Assembly (NCBI RefSeq): GCF_010667615.1
Contig: NZ_VYSG01000001.1
Coordinates: 1,045,649 to 1,109,648, forward strand
Length of the DNA: 64,000 nt
Reading direction: 5' to 3'
From: Bifidobacterium choloepi
Lineage (GTDB): Bacteria > Actinomycetota > Actinomycetes > Actinomycetales > Bifidobacteriaceae
This document shows, piece by piece, positions 59,451 through 64,000 of this stretch (within the stretch, counting starts at the first letter, position 1; each line of letters starts with the position of its first letter). The notes under the pieces were generated by a model that saw only the letters and a list, made by a program, of their open reading frames with translations, had not been told where the DNA came from and made no database searches. Position numbers and translations under genes: made by a program.

Positions 59451-60020
59451 TCAGTCCTCGTCCTCGAGCAGCCCGAACAGCTTGCGCATCGGGGAGTCGG
59501 GATTGTCCTCGCGGGCGGCGTCGATGCGGCGGTCGCGCTCCTCGAAGGCGGCCTCGATCGCCTGCTGGGTCGGCGGCATCTCCTTGCCGGGGCCGATCAG
59601 CGACAGGTACGTGATGAATTCGGTGGCGAGGTCGACGAACGCCTTCGTGCGGCGCTCGCCCATCTGCGAGAAGATCCAGCAGATGTCGTCGCGCATCTCG
59701 ACGCTGTGGTCGCGGAAGCTCTCGTAGCCAGCGTCGGTGAGGCGGACATGGACGCTGCGGCGGTCCTTCTCGTCCTCGACGCGCTCGATCCACCCCTTCT
59801 TCGTCAGCGACGCGAGCACCGACGAGACGCGGCCGGGCGTCACGTTCATCGCGACGGCCAGGTGCGACGGCGTCTGGGGTCCCTTGAGCGCCAATGTCCG
59901 CATGACGAACGCCTCGCCGTGCATCGTGCGCTGCATCGTCGCGCCGACCTTCGAATGGCTGCTACCAAAGACCGCCATCAGGTCAATGAGCGCCTGCTGT
60001 GCATAGTTGGGCTCGGCCAT
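59451..60020 (-). CDS. MarR-family regulator of the ABC exporter
   Basis: 189 residues from ATG 60020 with GAAGGAG upstream. Winged helix: PQTPSHLAVAMNVTPGRVSS then VLASLTKKGWIERVEDEKDR (wing with RRSVHVRLT). The N- and C-terminal helices form the dimer interface. It lies 274 bp upstream of the exporter genes on the same strand, the classic regulator-exporter arrangement. The inverted repeat GTAAA-TAG-TTTAC at 60074-60086 overlaps its predicted -10 and probably mediates autorepression. Confidence 0.9.
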   Translation of the reverse strand: MAEPNYAQQALIDLMAVFGSSHSKVGATMQRTMHGEAFVMRTLALKGPQTPSHLAVAMNVTPGRVSSVLASLTKKGWIERVEDEKDRRSVHVRLTDAGYESFRDHSVEMRDDICWIFSQMGERRTKAFVDLATEFITYLSLIGPGKEMPPTQQAIEAAFEERDRRIDAAREDNPDSPMRKLFGLLEDED

Positions 60021-60073
60021 CGAAGCTCCTTCGGATCCGGTCGACAAATTGGTCAACAAACTGGTTGATAGAT

Positions 60074-60104
60074 GTAAATAGTTTACGTCACGGTCCGACG
60101 TCAA
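60074..60104 (-). promoter_or_regulatory. MarR promoter with overlapping operator
   Basis: Minus strand TTGACG (60104-60099), 18-bp spacer, TATTTA (60080-60075). The -10 lies inside the inverted repeat GTAAATAGTTTAC (60074-60086). Confidence 0.55.
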
Positions 60105-60264
60105 TACCCCCCGTCATCACCCTTCCACGGGGGAATCGTGCCAAAAATCGCCGATCGGAGTGTCGCCGAAGTTTACCCCTGTATATGAATTTCTCCGCCG
60201 CCCGCGGAACGGTCGCGTGTCCACGAGAGTGTCCACGGGGGGCAATAGTACGGTGCCAAACACT

Positions 60265-62067
60265 ATGACTGACCAGCAACCCAGCTCAGCTTCGCTCGCC
60301 AAGCTTGACGAAAACAACTCGATGGACCGCGGACTGTCCAACCGGCACGTCCAGTTCATCGCGATCGGCGGGACGATTGGCACGGGGCTTTTCCTCGGGT
60401 CAAGCGAATCGATTTCCTACACAGGACCAGCCATCGTCCTCGTCTACATTCTCGTCGGCCTCGTCATGTTCATCATGATGCGCGCGATCGGCGAGATGAT
60501 GTACCGCGACCCCAGCCAGCACACGTTCATCAACTTCATCGGCCGCTACCTCGGCAAGGGGTGGGGCAACTTCGCGATCTGGACGTACTGGATCGCGCTG
60601 ATCCTCATCGGCATGACGGAACTGACGGCCGTCGGCGACTACTGCGTGACGTTCTTCGGGACGTTCGGCATCGACCTGAGCAGCTGGAAGGCGCTGATCG
60701 AGCTCATCTTCCTCGTCGCGCTCGTGCTGCTCAACCTCAAGGCAGTCAAGGCGTTCGGCGAGGCGGAATTCTGGTTCTCGATGATCAAGATCACGCTGAT
60801 CGTCGCGATGATCGTCACCGCCATCGTCATGCTCGTCATCGGCTATCACTACGCCGCCGTGCAGATTCCCGGCGAGACCGGCGTCTCGCCCGCCGGCGCC
60901 GTGTCGGTCAAGAACCTGCTCATCGACTTCTCGTTCGCGCCGAACGGCTGGCTCAAGGTCCTGATGAGCTTCCAGATGGTGTTCTTCGCGTACCAGCTCA
61001 TCGAGTTCGTCGGCGTCACCGTCTCGGAGACGAAGAACCCGCGCAAGGTGCTGCCGAAGGCAATCAACAACATCATCGTGCGCGTGCTCATCTTCTACGT
61101 CGGCGCGCTGCTGGCGATCATGTGCATCGTGCCGTGGACGAACTTCAAGCAGAACGCCGACGGCACGTACACGTCGCCGTTCATCATGGTCTTCGAGTAC
61201 GCGGGGCTGAACTGGGCGGCCGCGCTCGTCTTCTTCGTCGTGCTGACGGCGTCGGCGTCGGCCCTGAACTCGCTGCTGTATTCGGCCGGCCGCCACCTGT
61301 TCCAGAAGGCGTCGGAGTCGGAGAACCCGAAGTTCGCGAAGCTCGGCGAGGTCAGCGCCAGCAAGGTGCCGGGCCGGGCGATCGTCGCGTCGGCCATCGT
61401 CATCCTGATCTGCCCGATCGTCTCGCTCGTGCCGCAGATCAGCTCGGCGTTCGAGACGTTCGCGTCGGCCTCGTCGGCGGTGATCATCTTCATCTACATC
61501 CTGACGATGCTCGCGCACCGCGGCTACCGCCGTTCGCCCGACTTCATGGCCGACGGCTTCAAGCTGCCGTGCTACCGGCTCTGGAACACCGTCGCGATCA
61601 TCTTCTTCTGCTTCGTCTACTTCACGCTGTTCATCGGCTCGGGCACGCGCTGGCCGGCGATCATCGGCCTGATCTGGCTCGTCGGCTTCGGCACGTACTG
61701 CACCGTGCGGGAGCGCCGCGGCGCCAGCGTTGCCGAGCGTGCGGAGGAAGCATCGTTCGATCTCGAAATGAAACTGAACGATTCTCCCGGCCCGCTGCCT
61801 TCCGCAAGCAAGTCCGCCGCCCGACTCGACCGCGACGGCCTGCGCAATAACGTGACCCCGGAGGAAATCCCGAGCCTGGCCCTTGGCGACAGTCCCCTGC
61901 CCGCCGCCAAGTTCGAAGCCAAGAAGGCCCACGCCGCCGCAACGGGCGCCCCCAACCGCACGGCGTCCTCCCCCGCCCACGGCGAGTCCCTTCCCGCCCA
62001 CGGCGAGTCCCTTGATTTCTTCGCCCCCGAAGACATCCCCGACCTGCCGATGCCCGACGAGGACTAG
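60265..62067 (+). CDS. Amino-acid permease (APC family)
   Basis: 600 residues from ATG 60265 (MTDQQPSSASLAKLDENNSM). Twelve TM helices of the AAT/APC type: VQFIAIGGTIGTGLFLGSSE (substrate-binding GTIGTG), VMRAIGEMM-like, then EFVGVTVSETKNPRKVLPKA, a well-conserved loop. It resembles the D-serine/D-alanine/glycine (CycA) or AapA group. The C-terminal about 100 residues are a cytoplasmic low-complexity tail (GAPNRTASSPAHGESLPAHG). Palindromic element copy 4 begins 35 bp after the stop. Confidence 0.9.
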   Translation: MTDQQPSSASLAKLDENNSMDRGLSNRHVQFIAIGGTIGTGLFLGSSESISYTGPAIVLVYILVGLVMFIMMRAIGEMMYRDPSQHTFINFIGRYLGKGWGNFAIWTYWIALILIGMTELTAVGDYCVTFFGTFGIDLSSWKALIELIFLVALVLLNLKAVKAFGEAEFWFSMIKITLIVAMIVTAIVMLVIGYHYAAVQIPGETGVSPAGAVSVKNLLIDFSFAPNGWLKVLMSFQMVFFAYQLIEFVGVTVSETKNPRKVLPKAINNIIVRVLIFYVGALLAIMCIVPWTNFKQNADGTYTSPFIMVFEYAGLNWAAALVFFVVLTASASALNSLLYSAGRHLFQKASESENPKFAKLGEVSASKVPGRAIVASAIVILICPIVSLVPQISSAFETFASASSAVIIFIYILTMLAHRGYRRSPDFMADGFKLPCYRLWNTVAIIFFCFVYFTLFIGSGTRWPAIIGLIWLVGFGTYCTVRERRGASVAERAEEASFDLEMKLNDSPGPLPSASKSAARLDRDGLRNNVTPEEIPSLALGDSPLPAAKFEAKKAHAAATGAPNRTASSPAHGESLPAHGESLDFFAPEDIPDLPMPDED

Positions 62068-62102
62068 AACCTCCGCCTTCCGCACATTTGCGGCATCAAG
62101 AG

Positions 62103-62317
62103 AAAGCGCCCTGGAAGGGAGCTGCCGAGCGAAGCGAGGCTGAGGGTCGACCGCACGACGTCGCGTAGCGACGAGTGCGCGCTGGAACGCAAGAAGTCCC
62201 GTAGAACCTAAGTTCTACGGGACTCTTCGGCTTCCAGCGCGTCCGCGCGCCTTCGGCGCGGCGGCCGGTCGACCCTCAGCCTCGCTGACGCTCGGCAGCT
62301 CCCTTCCAGGGCGCTTT
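62103..62317. repeat. 215-bp palindromic element, copy 4, with altered centre
   Basis: Outer arms AAAGCGCCCTGGAAGGGAGC and complement ending GGGCGCTTT. The core GAGGGTCGACCGCACGACG is shared. The central part carries its own perfect 13-bp hairpin AGTCCCGTAGAAC-CTAA-complement (62195-62224), absent from the other copies. It lies between two convergent genes, 8 bp from the CDGSH gene stop. Confidence 0.9.
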
Positions 62318-62324
62318 CTTCCTA

Positions 62325-63182
62325 CTACGCGTGCGGATGGTAGTCGAACAGCGGGTCGGTGGAGCCGATCGCGCCGGCCCAAGCGGGGCTGGCGTCGCGG
62401 AACTGCACGTTGATGTGCATCGCGTCGCAGAACGGCTCGTTCTCGGACGATCCGCAGCGACAGACGGCGTAGCGGTTGCGGTCCTCGTACGGTTTGCCGT
62501 CGGCACCGACCAGGCGGATGTGGCCGGCCGCGAAGATCGGGCCGGAATCGCCTTCCTGGATGTCCTCGAGCAGCACGATCGTCGGCTCGAAATGCTGTTC
62601 GTAGACCTCGCGGGTATGGGCGTTCATCGAGACGAGCCTGCCGGTCGGGCAGTTCCATGCGCCGGCGATCGCCTCGTCCTCGAGCGGCACCGTGTTGCCT
62701 TCCTCGGTCAGCGTCCAGACGTCGCCGTGCGCCTGGTGGCACATGCGCGCGTAGGCGCAGCGGTTGTCGTCGTCGAGGTCGACGAGCGGTCCCTCGTATT
62801 CGTCGGCGCGCTCGGCGTACGGCGCGCGCGACGCCGTCTCGGTGCCGTCGAAGCCGACTTTCGCGTGCGTGCCGTCGCAGAACGGCGTGTGGCAGCTGTG
62901 ACCGCAGCGGCACAGCGCCACCTCCTCGTCGTCCTTCGTCTCGATTTCGCGGACACGGTCGTACTCGAGATGCGTTCCGTCGGCCGCCGGCACGATCGCG
63001 TCCTCGACGATCCTGACCTTGCCGCGCACGACATACGGCCCGTGCGGCACGATCGTCATCGTCGGCCGCTCGCCGCCGCCATCGTGCCGCTCGCCGTCAT
63101 CGTGCCGCTCGTTGCGCTCGCGCTCCTCGCGTTCGCGCACGTCGCGCCGGTGTTCCTCCCCCGTATGCATCCACTCGCCCAT
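62325..63182 (-). CDS. Double CDGSH iron-sulfur protein with Fer4-like middle domain
   Basis: 285 residues. The first about 40 are a charged Arg/Glu/His extension. First CDGSH module: CRCGHSCHTPFCDGTH (C91, C93, C102, H106), binding a [2Fe-2S] cluster with three Cys and one His. Second module: CRCGSSENEPFCDAMH (C241, C243, C252, H256). Between them C142, C148 and C178 form a divergent Fer4_19-like or unknown site (CAYARMCH, WNCPTG). Such proteins are proposed redox or iron-sulfur handling factors. It faces convergently onto the permease gene. Confidence 0.88.
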   Translation of the reverse strand: MGEWMHTGEEHRRDVREREERERNERHDDGERHDGGGERPTMTIVPHGPYVVRGKVRIVEDAIVPAADGTHLEYDRVREIETKDDEEVALCRCGHSCHTPFCDGTHAKVGFDGTETASRAPYAERADEYEGPLVDLDDDNRCAYARMCHQAHGDVWTLTEEGNTVPLEDEAIAGAWNCPTGRLVSMNAHTREVYEQHFEPTIVLLEDIQEGDSGPIFAAGHIRLVGADGKPYEDRNRYAVCRCGSSENEPFCDAMHINVQFRDASPAWAGAIGSTDPLFDYHPHA

Positions 63183-63294
63183 TGCCGCCTCTTTTCGTCG
63201 GGGAACAGTTGATCATCTTGATCGTAACGATTCCCCCGTGAAGCTCGCCTCCAGCGTATTTTGCCGGCAAGAAGCCCGTGGAAGGGAGCTCCTG

Positions 63295-64000
63295 TCACTC
63301 CACCGACTTCAGCGAGCTGACGGGGTCGATGCGGTCCAGCACCGGGTTGACGAAGAGCTGGACGATCAAGGCGAACACGAGCGTCGCGACGGCGGCGATG
63401 ACGTAGCTGGTCCAGTCCACGCGCACCTCGAAGTACATGCCGGGCATGTTGAGCACGCTGGTCAGCAGGCCGGCGATGAAGCGGCCGATCGGCAGGCCGA
63501 TGACAATGCCGGCAATGGTCAGCTCCATCATCTCGCGGTTGACGTAGTGGTGGACCTCGCGGTCGTAGAAGCCGAGCACCTTGAGCGTCGCCATCTCGCG
63601 CGTGCGTTCGGACACGTTCGTCTGCGCGAGCGTGAACAGCACGACGAGCGCCAGGCCGCCGGCGAGGCAGACGATCAGCGCGACGACGGCGCCCATCAGG
63701 TCGAACTTGAAGTCCTCCGCTTCCTGCGCCGTGCTGACGGCCGTCATCACCGACGCCTCTTCCTTGAGCTGGTTGACGTATGCGGTGTTCTCGTCGTCGC
63801 TGCCGGCGAGCTTGGCGTAGATCGCGTTCCACGTCAGCGCCGAGGAACCGGACGATTCGTCCGTCGTGCCGTCCGCGGACGCCGAGCTGCCGGACGAATC
63901 GTTCGAGGAAGAGGAAGTCGACGACGAGCCGAACAGCGACTCGTAGTAGTTCTCGCTGATGAAGACGTCGGAGCCGATCAGGCTGCGCGTGACGGCGGCG
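63295..64000 (-). CDS. FtsX-type ABC permease, C-terminal part (cut by window edge)
   Basis: The last 235 codons are visible; the gene continues right of the window. A Ser-rich stretch with DSSGSSASADGTTDESSGSS (about 30 residues in) lies in the extracellular part. Three to four TM helices follow: MGAVVALIVCLAGGLALVVL, ELTIAGIVIGLPIGRFIAGL and YVIAAVATLVFALIVQLFVN. Between them are the MacB/FtsX loop NVSERTREMATLKVLGFYDR and the ending NPVLDRIDPVSSLKSVE. It is probably part of a LolCDE/MacB-like or bacitracin-type exporter. Partner ATPase not in the window. Confidence 0.87.
   Translation of the reverse strand, partial: AAVTRSLIGSDVFISENYYESLFGSSSTSSSSNDSSGSSASADGTTDESSGSSALTWNAIYAKLAGSDDENTAYVNQLKEEASVMTAVSTAQEAEDFKFDLMGAVVALIVCLAGGLALVVLFTLAQTNVSERTREMATLKVLGFYDREVHHYVNREMMELTIAGIVIGLPIGRFIAGLLTSVLNMPGMYFEVRVDWTSYVIAAVATLVFALIVQLFVNPVLDRIDPVSSLKSVE

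Overview
The window is 64 kb of high-GC DNA, by eye about two-thirds G+C. The gene content and order (dnaX-recR-lysC, amtB-glnB-glnD, dnaB-murT-gatD, a small tad pilus locus, upp, ppk, polyphosphate/MutT1 genes) point to a chromosome of the family Bifidobacteriaceae, most likely Bifidobacterium. This is inferred from protein families and synteny, not from a database search.

Layout. 1-3.6 kb: dnaX-recR-lysC on the minus strand. 3.9-5.9 kb: an acetoin/diacetyl-type short-chain dehydrogenase and a diacylglycerol kinase-like lipid kinase. 6.0-12 kb: a tad (Flp pilus) operon with a fused TadB-TadC platform protein. 12-15.4 kb: a MutT1-type Nudix/histidine phosphatase and polyphosphate kinase. 15.8-20.1 kb: a lower-GC cassette on the plus strand that interrupts the minus-strand housekeeping run. 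It encodes a 96-residue membrane peptide, an intervening hairpin, an ABC ATPase, a large permease, a two-TM small protein, a minimal M50-type intramembrane protease and a LuxR-type regulator with no phospho-acceptor aspartate. It looks like an uncharacterised peptide production, processing and export or immunity system, and is the best candidate for something new. 20.6-29.7 kb: upp, GDPD, AarF/UbiB kinase, phasin-like protein, gatD-murT (lipid II amidation) and dnaB.

29.7-32.9 kb is a repeat-rich, nearly gene-free stretch. It holds one AbiEi/PD-(D/E)xK-like protein flanked by related hairpin repeats, then a tight cluster of DnaA boxes that looks like an origin or a DnaA-binding locus. 32.9-38.7 kb: nitrogen control (amtB-glnB-glnD) and ftsY. 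38.8-48.8 kb: TetR, glycosyltransferase, C69 dipeptidase, thymidine kinase, tRNA-Lys, TetR, patatin-like lipase, CmpB-like membrane protein and GNAT. 49-54.9 kb: two YhgE/Pip giant membrane proteins plus TetR. 55-60 kb: a heterodimeric ABC exporter and its MarR regulator. 60-64 kb: amino-acid permease, double-CDGSH iron-sulfur protein and the C-terminal end of a FtsX-type permease.

The other outstanding property is repeat biology. A roughly 57-bp palindromic element is inserted in frame in ftsY (twice) and glnD (once). In glnD a 15-bp array adjoins it and may have grown from it. Four 205-215-bp cloverleaf-like palindromes sit just 3' of plus-strand genes. There is a five-unit 61-bp hairpin array, several long perfect hairpins, and an extreme excess of the heptamer ACGATTC/GAATCGT.
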